A stretch of 64,000 bases of DNA from an uncultured Roseburia sp. Lineage in GTDB: Bacteria > Bacillota > Clostridia > Lachnospirales > Lachnospiraceae. The notes beneath the pieces were generated by a model that worked only from the letters and a program-made list of their open reading frames with translations, was not told the origin of the DNA and did not search any database. Shown in pieces: positions 53,062 to 60,962 of this stretch. Within the stretch, counting starts at the first letter, position 1. Each line of letters opens with the position of its first letter. The stretch lies in contig CAMWKH010000008.1 of assembly GCA_947174805.1 (NCBI GenBank), positions 1-64,000 of the forward strand, written 5' to 3'. A program made the position numbers and the translations under genes.

Positions 53062-53127
53062 ATAGGATATGCCAAGATTTCATAGGAAAAGCACCAACAA
53101 CATGACCGAAACATAGGATATATCAAG
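53062..53127 (+). repeat. Direct repeat ATAGGATATnnCAAG before sigK
   Basis: Two 15-bp copies (53062-53076 and 53113-53127) differ only at two central positions and are 51 bp apart. The second covers a sigma-K-type -10 sequence. Confidence 0.7.
53093..53120 (+). promoter_or_regulatory. Possible sigma-K-type promoter of sigK
   Basis: AC (53093-53094), 17 bp, then CATAGGATA (53112-53120). This matches the Bacillus sigma-K pattern AC-16/17-CATAnnnTA and would allow autoregulation. It is short and degenerate, so the evidence is only suggestive. Confidence 0.4.
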
Positions 53128-53148
53128 TAAGTTTTTTAAGGTGCTGAC

Positions 53149-53775
53149 TTGAAAACTTTTTTATCTCCTCTTACTGCAAAAGAGGAACAGGCGTATTTTA
53201 AGCGTTGGAAGGAGGGAGACTTAGAGGCAAAGCATGCATTAATCGAGCACAACATGCGGCTGGTGGCCCACATCTGCAGGAAGTACCAGAATATGGAGGA
53301 AGATATGGAAGATTTAATTTCCATAGGAACCATAGGGCTTATCAAGGGTGTGTCCACATTTCAGGAGGGTTACGGCAGCAAACTGGCCACATATGCGGCG
53401 AGATGCATAGAGAATGAACTGCTTATGTATTTCCGTTCCAAAAAGAAAGTATCCAGGGAGATTTCTCTCTACGAGCCTATCGGCACAGACAAGGAGGGAA
53501 ATCAGATTCAGCTTATGGATGTGGTGGAATCCCAGGATAAGGATATTGTGGAACAGCTGGAGTTGAAACGGAAAATTAAAAAACTTTATGAATTAATGCC
53601 GCAGGTGTTAAACGAACGGGAAAAGAAAATCCTTTCTATGCGCTATGGACTGGAGGGGAAAAAGCCGGTCACCCAGAGGGAGATTGCAGGGCAGATGAAA
53701 ATCTCCCGATCCTATGTCTCCAGGATAGAAAAAAGTGCACTGGAAAAATTAAAACTAAGTTTTATGGAAGGGTAA
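53149..53775 (+). CDS. sigK: Late mother-cell sigma factor sigma-K, without pro-sequence
   Basis: A 208-residue sigma-70 factor closest to sigma-K. Features are FLSPLTAKEEQAYFKRW at the N-terminus, [44 protein letters not shown], the sigma-K-like SLYEPIGTDKEGNQI, and region 4 TQREIAGQMKISRSYVSRIEKSAL. The start is TTG 53149 with AAGGTG at 53138-53143. An in-frame TAA at 53137-53139 excludes any pro-sequence, so the factor is made active, as in Clostridioides difficile. The gene is continuous, with no skin-type element. Confidence 0.9.
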   Translation: MKTFLSPLTAKEEQAYFKRWKEGDLEAKHALIEHNMRLVAHICRKYQNMEEDMEDLISIGTIGLIKGVSTFQEGYGSKLATYAARCIENELLMYFRSKKKVSREISLYEPIGTDKEGNQIQLMDVVESQDKDIVEQLELKRKIKKLYELMPQVLNEREKKILSMRYGLEGKKPVTQREIAGQMKISRSYVSRIEKSALEKLKLSFMEG

Positions 53776-53791
53776 AAGGATAAAAAAAGAA

Positions 53792-53820
53792 TTGGAAAAA
53801 GATGGGAAATGTGCTATACT
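53792..53820 (+). promoter_or_regulatory. Possible yifB promoter inside the sigK terminator
   Basis: TTGGAA (53792-53797), 17 bp, TATACT (53815-53820). The -10 lies in the loop of the terminator hairpin. Confidence 0.5.
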
Positions 53821-53836
53821 AATCCCATCTTTTTTT
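53798..53836 (+). terminator. Terminator of sigK
   Basis: AAAGATGGGA (53798-53807) pairs with TCCCATCTTT (53823-53832), with a 15-nt loop and a T run to 53836. Confidence 0.85.
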
Positions 53837-53898
53837 GTATTTATGTAAGTCTCCCGGCAGTTCGCCGGCATAATCCCTTTTTACAGAAAGGAATATAC

Positions 53899-55422
53899 AT
53901 GTACAGTATTGTGAAGACAGCCAGTATCCAGGGGATGGAAAGTGTGTTTGTGGGTGTTGAGGCTGATGTAAGCGAAGGCCTTCCGGTTTTTGAGATGGTT
54001 GGTTTTTTGTCCTCCGAGGTAAAGGAGGCAAAAGAGCGGGTGAGGACTGCCCTAAAGAATTCCGGATACAAACTTCCGGTGAAGAGAATCACCATAAATT
54101 TATCCCCGGCCAATGTGAGAAAATCCGGTTCCGGTTTCGATCTGCCCATTGCCCTGGCAGTTTTGGCCGCATTGGGGGAGATTTCCCAGGAGAGCCTTTC
54201 CGGGACCCTGATTTTAGGGGAAATCGGGCTGAGAGGGAATGTGACCCCCATCCGGGGCGTGCTGCCCATTGTGGCAAAGGCGGTGGAGGAAGGGGTAAAG
54301 AGATGTATCCTTCCCCTGGAAAACATAGAGGAGGCAAAATTAATCCCGGGAATCAACATATGGGGTGTCCTTCACATTAAGGAGGCGGTGGCTTACCTTA
54401 AGGGAAAGGAATATCAAGAACCTCAGCCCACAGCTAAGGAACGGGAAAATTCCGGGATTTGCAAAGTGGATTTTTCAGAGATAAACGGACAGAAAAGTAC
54501 AAAGCGTGCCTGTGAGGTGGCGGTGGCAGGGATGCACAATATGCTTATGATAGGGCCTCCCGGCAGCGGAAAAACCATGCTTGCAAAAAGGATTCCGGGG
54601 ATTTTACCTCCTTTGACAAAGGAGGAACAGTTAGAGTTATCCAAAGTCTACAGTGTCTGCGGGCTTTTGCCGAAATCGGGCGGACTCATGGTTAGACGTC
54701 CCTTCAGAAGCCCCCACCACACCGTGAGCCCGGCAGGGCTCACCGGGGGAGGGGGGATTCCAAAACCAGGGGAGATAAGCCTTGCCCACAGGGGAGTGCT
54801 GTTTTTGGACGAACTGCCGGAATTTAAAAAAGATACCCTGGAAATTTTGCGTCAGCCTATGGAGGAAAGGCAGGTACGCCTGGTGCGCCAAGGGGGAAAT
54901 TACTGTTACCCTGCGGATTTTATGCTGGTAGCTGCTATGAATCCTTGTAAATGCGGATATTATCCCGACAGGAACCGCTGCGGCTGCACCAGGGAATCCA
55001 TCAGGCGGTATCTGGACAGAATCAGTATGCCGCTTTTGGACAGGATAGATATCTGTGTGGAAACCTTTCAGATTCCCTACGAAGATTTGGTGTCGTGCGG
55101 GGAAAATGAATCCTCAGAGAAAATCAGGGAACGGGTGATGGCTGCGTTGGAGAGGCAGAAAAAAAGATTCCAGGGGACGGAAATTTTGTATAACAGCCGG
55201 ATTCCTGCCGGGGATATGGAAAAGTACTGCGGATTAAAAGAAGAACAGAAGAAATTTATGAAAAAAGTGTATAGTTCCCTGAATTTAACTGCCAGAGGTT
55301 ACCATAAAATATTAAAAACCGCAAGAACGATTGCAGATTTGGAGGGAAGAGGGGATATTCTTCAGAGACATTTAAACGAAGCAGTTTGTTATCGGGCATT
55401 GGATAAAAAATATTGGGAGTAA
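53899..55422 (+). CDS. YifB/ComM family Mg-chelatase-like AAA+ ATPase
   Basis: A 507-residue protein. The N-terminal ChlI/Lon-protease-like domain (MYSIVKTASIQGMESVFVGVEADVS; INLSPANVRKSGSGFDLPIA) is followed by an AAA+ module with Walker A GPPGSGKTM and Walker B VLFLDELPEF. A Cys cluster NPCKCGYYPDRNRCGC is a likely zinc site. The C-terminal domain is helical. In Gram-negative bacteria ComM is a branch-migration helicase in natural transformation. The adjacent dprA supports a link to DNA uptake or recombination. ATG 53899 follows AAAGGA. Confidence 0.93.
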   Translation: MYSIVKTASIQGMESVFVGVEADVSEGLPVFEMVGFLSSEVKEAKERVRTALKNSGYKLPVKRITINLSPANVRKSGSGFDLPIALAVLAALGEISQESLSGTLILGEIGLRGNVTPIRGVLPIVAKAVEEGVKRCILPLENIEEAKLIPGINIWGVLHIKEAVAYLKGKEYQEPQPTAKERENSGICKVDFSEINGQKSTKRACEVAVAGMHNMLMIGPPGSGKTMLAKRIPGILPPLTKEEQLELSKVYSVCGLLPKSGGLMVRRPFRSPHHTVSPAGLTGGGGIPKPGEISLAHRGVLFLDELPEFKKDTLEILRQPMEERQVRLVRQGGNYCYPADFMLVAAMNPCKCGYYPDRNRCGCTRESIRRYLDRISMPLLDRIDICVETFQIPYEDLVSCGENESSEKIRERVMAALERQKKRFQGTEILYNSRIPAGDMEKYCGLKEEQKKFMKKVYSSLNLTARGYHKILKTARTIADLEGRGDILQRHLNEAVCYRALDKKYWE

Positions 55423-55424
55423 AT

Positions 55425-56510
55425 ATGGAAGAGGATTTAAAATACAGATACTGGTTAAAATCTGTTCCCGGAATCGGGAATAAAAAACAGAAAAAGTTAG
55501 TAGAATATTGTGGCAGTGCAAAAGAAGCATACCGTCTTACAGAAAAGCAGCTCCTCTCAGTTTTCGGTATAGGAAAAAAAGATGCGGCCCAGATTATGGA
55601 GAGCAAAAAAACCTGGCAGCTGGATGGGGAAACAGAGGGTTTGGAACAAAAGGGAATCTGTATGGTTTCCATTGAGGAAGAAAGATTTCCGGAAAAACTG
55701 AAAAGAATTTCCGACGGGCCTTACGCCATTTTTTATAAGGGAAAACTGCCGGCGGCCGAAAAAACCGCCGCCATTGTGGGGGCGAGAAACTGTACATCCT
55801 ACGGCAGGTCCATGGCACTTGAACTGGGACAGTGTCTTGCAGGGCAGGGTATTCAGGTGGTCAGCGGCATGGCCGCAGGGATAGATTCTTTCGGTCACTG
55901 GGGGGCCATAAAGGGAGGGGGCAGGACATTTGCAGTGCTTGGCTGCGGGGTGGATGTGTGCTATCCCAGGGGAGCCCTGGAGCTCTATGACAGGATTTTA
56001 AATCAGGGGGGGATTATATCGGAGTATCTTCCCGGCACAAAGCCCGCCCCCGGGCTGTTTCCTATGAGAAACCGGTTAATCAGCGGACTTTCCGACCTTG
56101 TCATCGTGGTGGAGGCGAAAGATAAAAGCGGCTCTTTGATTACGGCGGATTTTGCCCTGGAGCAGGGAAAAGATATTTACGCTGTCCCGGGAAGGCTCGA
56201 CGATACTTTGAGCAGAGGGTGCAACCGGTTAATTTCTGAAGGGGCAGGAATTATTTTATCACCGGAAGAATTCCTTTTAGACCTTGGTTTTTCAAGGGTT
56301 TTAGGGAAACAGAGAAGCAAAAATGAAAAAATGGTACTTGAAAAAGGGGAATTGTTGGTGTATAGTTGCTTTGGTTTACATGGAAAAACTTTGGAAGAGC
56401 TGGTTTTGCATACCGGGCTTCCCACAGGGGAGGTTGCAGACCTGTTGGTAAAGCTTATGATGAAAGGTATGGTTGAGGAAGAGTTTAAAAACCGTTACAG
56501 AAAAGTGTAG
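55425..56510 (+). CDS. dprA: DNA processing protein DprA (Smf)
   Basis: A 361-residue single-strand DNA-binding protein that loads RecA on incoming DNA. The N-terminal helix-hairpin-helix region (LKSVPGIGNKKQKKLVEYC) leads to the Rossmann-like core with AIVGARNCTSYG, SGMAAGIDSFGHWGAI and VLGCGVDVCYPR. A C-terminal winged-helix domain follows (KTLEELVLHTGLPTGEVADLLVKLMMKGMV). I chose ATG 55425 with GGGAG (55415-55419) upstream. It begins two bases after the yifB stop. Confidence 0.95.
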   Translation: MEEDLKYRYWLKSVPGIGNKKQKKLVEYCGSAKEAYRLTEKQLLSVFGIGKKDAAQIMESKKTWQLDGETEGLEQKGICMVSIEEERFPEKLKRISDGPYAIFYKGKLPAAEKTAAIVGARNCTSYGRSMALELGQCLAGQGIQVVSGMAAGIDSFGHWGAIKGGGRTFAVLGCGVDVCYPRGALELYDRILNQGGIISEYLPGTKPAPGLFPMRNRLISGLSDLVIVVEAKDKSGSLITADFALEQGKDIYAVPGRLDDTLSRGCNRLISEGAGIILSPEEFLLDLGFSRVLGKQRSKNEKMVLEKGELLVYSCFGLHGKTLEELVLHTGLPTGEVADLLVKLMMKGMVEEEFKNRYRKV

Positions 56511-56537
56511 AAATGAGATAAAGGAGTGTATGATACA

Positions 56538-58631
56538 ATGGCGAAATACCTTGTTATCGTGGAATCACCTGCAAAAGTAAAAACAATACAGAAGTTTTTA
56601 GGTAAAAATTATGAAGTGGCGGCTTCCAACGGACATGTGAGGGATTTCCCCAAAAGCCAGTGGGGAATTGATGTGGAGCATGATTTCGAGCCCAAATATA
56701 TAACAATCCGGGGGAAAGGGGATATTCTTGCAAAGCTTAGAAAAGAAGTGAAAAAAGCGGACAAAGTGTATCTGGCGACTGACCCTGACCGGGAGGGGGA
56801 GGCCATCTCCTGGCATCTCACCAAGGCATTAAAATTGGAGGACAAAAAAGTATACCGGATAACATTCAACGAAATCACCAAAAATGCGGTGAAAGCTTCC
56901 TTAAAAGAACCCAGGGAAGTGGATATGGATTTGGTGGATGCCCAGCAGGCAAGGCGGATGCTGGACCGGATGGTGGGATACAAGATAAGTCCTCTGTTGT
57001 GGGTAAAAGTGAAACGCGGCTTAAGCGCAGGGAGAGTGCAGTCTGTGGCTCTGCGCATTATCTGCGACAGGGAAGAGGAGATCAATGCCTTTATTCCCCA
57101 GGAGTATTGGACTTTGGATGCCAAATTAAATATTGAGGGGGAAAAACGTCCCCTGACAGCAAAATTCCATGGGACGAAGGATGGGAAATTAACCATAGGC
57201 TCCAAAGAAGAAGTGGAAAGAATTAAAAAGGAAATTTCCGAATCCGAATTTTTTGTGGAGGAAGTGAAAAAGGGGGAGAGAACCAAAAAGGCCCCTCTGC
57301 CCTTTACCACCAGTACTTTACAGCAGGAGGCGTCCAAGGCATTAAACTTCTCTATACAAAAAACTATGCGTATTGCACAGCAGCTGTATGAAGGGGTGGA
57401 TATTAAAGGTCAGGGAACCGTGGGAATCATTACCTATTTAAGAACGGATTCCGTGCGTATCTCCGAGGAGGCCGATGCGGCGGCAAGAGAATATATCGCA
57501 GAGGCATACGGGGATAGGTATGTGGCGGAAAATGCTTCCGCCGCAAAGAAAAATCCGGCCAAAATACAGGATGCCCACGAGGCTATCCGTCCCTCGGATA
57601 TCACCCGCACGCCGGTGATGGTAAAAGAGTCTTTATCCAGGGATCAGTTCAGGCTCTATCAGCTCATCTGGAAACGTTTTGCGGCAAGCCGTATGAGCCC
57701 TGCGGTATACGAGACGATTTCTGTAAAAATCGGGGCGGGGCAGTACAGATTTGCTTCCTCCGCCTCAAAAGTGGTATTTGACGGATTTATGTCTGTCTAC
57801 ACAAACGACGAGGACGAAAAGCCGCAAAACAATACCATGCTGAAGGATATTGGCAAAGATACCCCCCTGAAACTAGGTGAGTTTGAAGAAAAGCAGCATT
57901 TTACCCAGCCGCCGGCACATTACACGGAGGCTTCATTGGTGAAAGCTCTGGAGGAACTTGGAATCGGACGTCCAAGTACATACTCCCCCACCATCATCAC
58001 CCTTCTGGGACGGCGCTATGTGGTCAAAGAAAATAAAAATCTCTATATCACAGAATTAGGGGAAGTGGTAAATTCCATTATGAAAGAGTCTTTCCCCACC
58101 ATTGTGGATGAGCATTTTACCGCAAATATGGAGTCGCTTTTAGACAAAGTGGAGGAGGGGGCAATTCACTGGAAAACGGTGGTGAGCAATTTTTACCCCG
58201 ACCTGGAGGAAGCGGTGAACACGGCAGAGCAGGAACTGGAAAAAATACAGATTGAAGATGAAGTGACGGATGTCGTCTGCGAGGAATGCGGCAGGAACAT
58301 GGTGGTGAAATATGGTCCCCATGGTAAATTTCTGGCTTGTCCGGGATTCCCTGACTGCAGGAACACAAAACCTTACCTGGAAAAGATTGGTGTGAATTGT
58401 CCTCTGTGCGGCAGGGAAGTAGTCTTAAAAAAGACAAAAAAAGGAAGAAAATATTATGGATGCGAGGATAACCCGGAGTGTGAATTTATGTCCTGGCAGA
58501 GGCCTTCCACCAAAAAATGCCCGAAATGCGGGGGATATATGGTGGAAAAAGGAAACAAGCTGGCCTGCGCCAATGAGCAGTGCGGACACAGCGAAAACAA
58601 ACCCCGGGAGGAAGGTCAGGAAGAATCGTAG
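56538..58631 (+). CDS. topA: DNA topoisomerase I
   Basis: A type IA topoisomerase relaxing negative supercoils, 697 residues. The TOPRIM domain starts YLVIVESPAKVKTI and contains ATDPDREGEAISWHL. The active-site tyrosine lies in TYLRTDS (Tyr300). Three C-terminal zinc ribbons are visible: CEECGRNM...CPGFPDC, CPLCGREV...CEDNPEC and CPKCGGYM...CANEQC. The AAGGAG at 56521-56526 and the family start MAKYLVIVESPAK favour ATG 56538 over GTG 56526. The dprA-topA order is conserved in Firmicutes. Confidence 0.97.
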   Translation: MAKYLVIVESPAKVKTIQKFLGKNYEVAASNGHVRDFPKSQWGIDVEHDFEPKYITIRGKGDILAKLRKEVKKADKVYLATDPDREGEAISWHLTKALKLEDKKVYRITFNEITKNAVKASLKEPREVDMDLVDAQQARRMLDRMVGYKISPLLWVKVKRGLSAGRVQSVALRIICDREEEINAFIPQEYWTLDAKLNIEGEKRPLTAKFHGTKDGKLTIGSKEEVERIKKEISESEFFVEEVKKGERTKKAPLPFTTSTLQQEASKALNFSIQKTMRIAQQLYEGVDIKGQGTVGIITYLRTDSVRISEEADAAAREYIAEAYGDRYVAENASAAKKNPAKIQDAHEAIRPSDITRTPVMVKESLSRDQFRLYQLIWKRFAASRMSPAVYETISVKIGAGQYRFASSASKVVFDGFMSVYTNDEDEKPQNNTMLKDIGKDTPLKLGEFEEKQHFTQPPAHYTEASLVKALEELGIGRPSTYSPTIITLLGRRYVVKENKNLYITELGEVVNSIMKESFPTIVDEHFTANMESLLDKVEEGAIHWKTVVSNFYPDLEEAVNTAEQELEKIQIEDEVTDVVCEECGRNMVVKYGPHGKFLACPGFPDCRNTKPYLEKIGVNCPLCGREVVLKKTKKGRKYYGCEDNPECEFMSWQRPSTKKCPKCGGYMVEKGNKLACANEQCGHSENKPREEGQEES

Positions 58632-58661
58632 CCTTTTTTTGAAACAACAAATATGGGAATC

Positions 58662-58690
58662 TTGAATTTTCCGAATGGATATGCTAGAAT
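58662..58690 (+). promoter_or_regulatory. Promoter of codY
   Basis: TTGAAT (58662-58667), 17 bp, TAGAAT (58685-58690), in the 105-base gap after topA. Confidence 0.75.
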
Positions 58691-58705
58691 AAGATTTGGT
58701 TACAG

Positions 58706-58720
58706 AAATTTCGGAATATT
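58706..58720. promoter_or_regulatory. CodY-box-like site in the codY leader
   Basis: AAATTTCGGAATATT agrees with the CodY consensus AATTTTCWGAAAATT at 12 of 15 positions. It sits about 16 bases after the -10 element, where binding would block early transcription and permit autorepression. Confidence 0.5.
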
Positions 58721-58736
58721 CATGAGGAGGTAACTT

Positions 58737-59519
58737 ATGAGCGTGCAGTTGTTGGATAAAACCAGGAAGATCAATAAGCTTCTCCATAATAACAGCTCGT
58801 CCAAAGTGGTATTTAATGATATTTGCGATGTTCTGACGGAAATTTTGAAATCTAATATTCTTGTAATCAGCAAAAAAGGAAAAGTCCTTGGATGTAGCAG
58901 CGGGTACGGAATCGATGAAATCCATGAACTGATTGTGGAGGAGGTAGGGGGATTTATCGACCCCCAGTTAAATGAGCGCCTTTTGGGAATTCTCTCCACC
59001 AAGGAAAATGTAAATCTGGAGACCTTGGGCTTTGAAAGAGACGCAAAAAGGTACTGCGCAATCATCACGCCTATTGATATCGCCGGAGAACGCCTGGGGA
59101 CTTTATTTGTGTACCGGTGTGACTCCCAGTATGACATAGACGATATTATTTTAAGCGAGTACGGCACTACTGTGGTAGGGCTTGAGATGATGCGCTCCGT
59201 AAACGAGGAGAGTGCGGAGGAGAGCCGGAAAATCCAGATTGTAAAATCAGCCATCAATACGCTGTCCTTTTCCGAGCTTGAGGCCATCACTCATATATTT
59301 GATGAGCTTGAGGGCAACGAGGGCATATTAGTGGCAAGCAAAATTGCGGACCGGGTGGGCATTACCAGGTCTGTCATTGTCAATGCATTAAGAAAATTTG
59401 AAAGCGCCGGTGTGATTGAGTCACGTTCCTCAGGGATGAAAGGGACATACATAAAAGTTATCAACGATGTTGTGTTTGACGAACTCTCGAAAATTAAAAA
59501 GCAAAACGACAAGCATTGA
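58737..59519 (+). CDS. codY: GTP-sensing global regulator CodY
   Basis: A 260-residue repressor responding to GTP and branched-chain amino acids. The N-terminal GAF domain (about 1-160) begins LLDKTRKINKLLHN and includes TPIDIAGERLGTLFVYR. The C-terminal winged helix holds ASKIADRVGITRSVIVNALRKFESAGVIESRS with the family's RSSGMKGTYI. The length matches Bacillus CodY (259). ATG 58737 follows an AGGAGGTAA site. It probably regulates nutrient-dependent genes and its own expression. It is placed just before the flagellar operon, as in Bacillus. Confidence 0.97.
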   Translation: MSVQLLDKTRKINKLLHNNSSSKVVFNDICDVLTEILKSNILVISKKGKVLGCSSGYGIDEIHELIVEEVGGFIDPQLNERLLGILSTKENVNLETLGFERDAKRYCAIITPIDIAGERLGTLFVYRCDSQYDIDDIILSEYGTTVVGLEMMRSVNEESAEESRKIQIVKSAINTLSFSELEAITHIFDELEGNEGILVASKIADRVGITRSVIVNALRKFESAGVIESRSSGMKGTYIKVINDVVFDELSKIKKQNDKH

Positions 59520-59531
59520 AGACATAAGAAT

Positions 59532-59569
59532 AAAAGGTTTATAGGAAAAAAGTTCTATGAACCTTTTTG
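59532..59569 (+). terminator. Terminator of codY
   Basis: A 13-bp stem (59532-59544 with 59555-59567, one U-G wobble) carries a 10-nt loop and ends in a T run. Confidence 0.8.
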
Positions 59570-59597
59570 ATTTATAGGAAAAATTTGACGAAAAAGG

Positions 59598-59645
59598 AAG
59601 ATATTTGGTCATATCTTGTGTTGATTTAGGAAAAAAATACAAGAT
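59598..59645 (+). other. Overlapping alternative hairpins upstream of flgB
   Basis: AAGATAT (59598-59604) can pair with ATATCTT (59611-59617). ATCTTGT (59613-59619) can instead pair with ACAAGAT (59639-59645). The two stems share bases and exclude each other. The 222-base gap between codY and flgB otherwise holds the codY terminator and the flgB promoter. Confidence 0.45.
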
Positions 59646-59669
59646 AATGTAAAAAATCAAAAAAAAACC

Positions 59670-59697
59670 TTGTGTTTTTCATAATATAATTTATAAT
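59670..59697 (+). promoter_or_regulatory. Predicted sigma-A promoter of the flagellar operon
   Basis: TTGTGT (59670-59675), 16 bp, TATAAT (59692-59697). Further TATAAT copies overlap (59685-59690, 59697-59702). I see no sigma-D-type TAAA/GCCGATAA promoter. Confidence 0.55.
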
Positions 59698-59741
59698 ATA
59701 ATAAGGTTATATTAGTAGTTCTATGCAGAAAGGAGAATAAC

Positions 59742-60131
59742 ATGTTTTCATCCAATGTATTTAATTATATCAATGTTTTGGATAAAGCGGCAGATGCCAG
59801 CTGGCTTCGCACCCAGACGCTTGCCCATAACCTGTCCAATGTGGACACGCCATATTATAAGAGAAAAGATGTGGATTTTCAGAGTGTGTTAAAGCAGGAA
59901 CTGGGTAATATGAAATACACCACTTTGGACAGCAAGATTGACCATGCGGATTTGAGTCATCTGGAAGTATCTACATATGTGGATTCTGCCAATTATTCCT
60001 ATCGGGAAGACCACAATAATGTGGATGTGGATACGGAAAATGTGGAACTGGCATCCGAAGCCATTCGGTATAATGCTTTGACGGACAGTATGACGCGGGA
60101 ATTTTCCAGTATACGGTCAGTTATAAAATAG
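59742..60131 (+). CDS. flgB: Flagellar basal-body rod protein FlgB
   Basis: Proximal rod subunit of 129 residues, exported by the flagellar type III system. It has the rod-protein signature LAHNLSNVDTPYYKRKDVDFQSVL near residue 28 and a C-terminal amphipathic helix region (NVELASEAIRYNALTDSM). ATG 59742 has AAGGAGAATA. It is the first gene of the operon, following codY by 222 bases. Confidence 0.96.
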   Translation: MFSSNVFNYINVLDKAADASWLRTQTLAHNLSNVDTPYYKRKDVDFQSVLKQELGNMKYTTLDSKIDHADLSHLEVSTYVDSANYSYREDHNNVDVDTENVELASEAIRYNALTDSMTREFSSIRSVIK

Positions 60132-60160
60132 GATTGACATCATAACAGGAGGAGAGGATT

Positions 60161-60604
60161 ATGGGATTATTTCAGGCCTTTGATATCTGTGCGTCAGGAA
60201 TGACGGCTCAGCGGTTCCGAACAGATATCATTGCGGAAAATGTGGCCAATGTGAATACCACAAGGACAGAGGACGGCACGCCTTACAGAAGAAAAATGGT
60301 AACCTTTGCAGAGCGGGACAAAGATACTTTCTATACGCTCTTTACCAACAAGACACGCCAGTACGGCGGCAACGGGGTGAAAGTTGCAAAGATATTAGAC
60401 GATGAAGAGACAGACTACATCATGAAGTATGATCCTTCCCATCCGGATGCAGATGAGAATGGATATGTATCTTATCCAAATGTGAACATTGTACAGGAGA
60501 TGACAGATTTAATTGATGCCAGCAGGGGCTACGAGGCAAATGTCACGGCTTTTAATTCGGTAAAGTCCATGGCGCAGTCCGGTCTGCAGGTTGGCAAATC
60601 ATAA
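60161..60604 (+). CDS. flgC: Flagellar basal-body rod protein FlgC
   Basis: Rod subunit of 147 residues. The N-terminal FDICASGMTAQRFRTDIIAENVANVNTTRT-type motif and the C-terminal YVSYPNVNIVQEMTDLIDASRGYEANVTAFNS are diagnostic. ATG 60161 follows AGGAGGAGAGG. It is transcribed between flgB and fliE. Confidence 0.96.
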   Translation: MGLFQAFDICASGMTAQRFRTDIIAENVANVNTTRTEDGTPYRRKMVTFAERDKDTFYTLFTNKTRQYGGNGVKVAKILDDEETDYIMKYDPSHPDADENGYVSYPNVNIVQEMTDLIDASRGYEANVTAFNSVKSMAQSGLQVGKS

Positions 60605-60628
60605 CAGAAGGAATAGGAGGATAACGGG

Positions 60629-60946
60629 ATGGATATTTCTGCTTTGACAAATGTATCTTCGGATTACGTGGCAAAACAGTATGAGGCCAGTAAATTAACC
60701 CCTTTTGCGGAAGAGAACAAAGATTTTTCTTCTGTGCTGGGGGCAGCTATGAATATGATTAATGAAACAAATGATTACCAGAATGCGGCGGAATCCGCCC
60801 GGATTCAGTTTGCCCTGGGGGAATCCACCAGCACGCATGATCTGGCGGTGGCACAGGAGAAAGCAGGTATTGCGCTTTCCTATACAGTAGCAGTGCGGGA
60901 CAAGGTATTGGATGCTTATAAAGAAATTATGAATATGTCAATATAG
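60629..60946 (+). CDS. fliE: Flagellar hook-basal body complex protein FliE
   Basis: A 105-residue protein joining the MS ring and the rod. The C-terminal part DLAVAQEKAGIALSYTVAVRDKVLDAYKEIMNM is the family signature. ATG 60629 has AGGAGGATAACGGG upstream. Its place between flgC and fliF is the standard one. Confidence 0.94.
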   Translation: MDISALTNVSSDYVAKQYEASKLTPFAEENKDFSSVLGAAMNMINETNDYQNAAESARIQFALGESTSTHDLAVAQEKAGIALSYTVAVRDKVLDAYKEIMNMSI

Positions 60947-60962
60947 TGGGTAGGTAGATAGT

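Noticed and set aside
53809-53898. N-terminal extension of YifB
   Set aside because: It runs through the sigK terminator loop; the family begins MYSIVKTASIQG at 53899.
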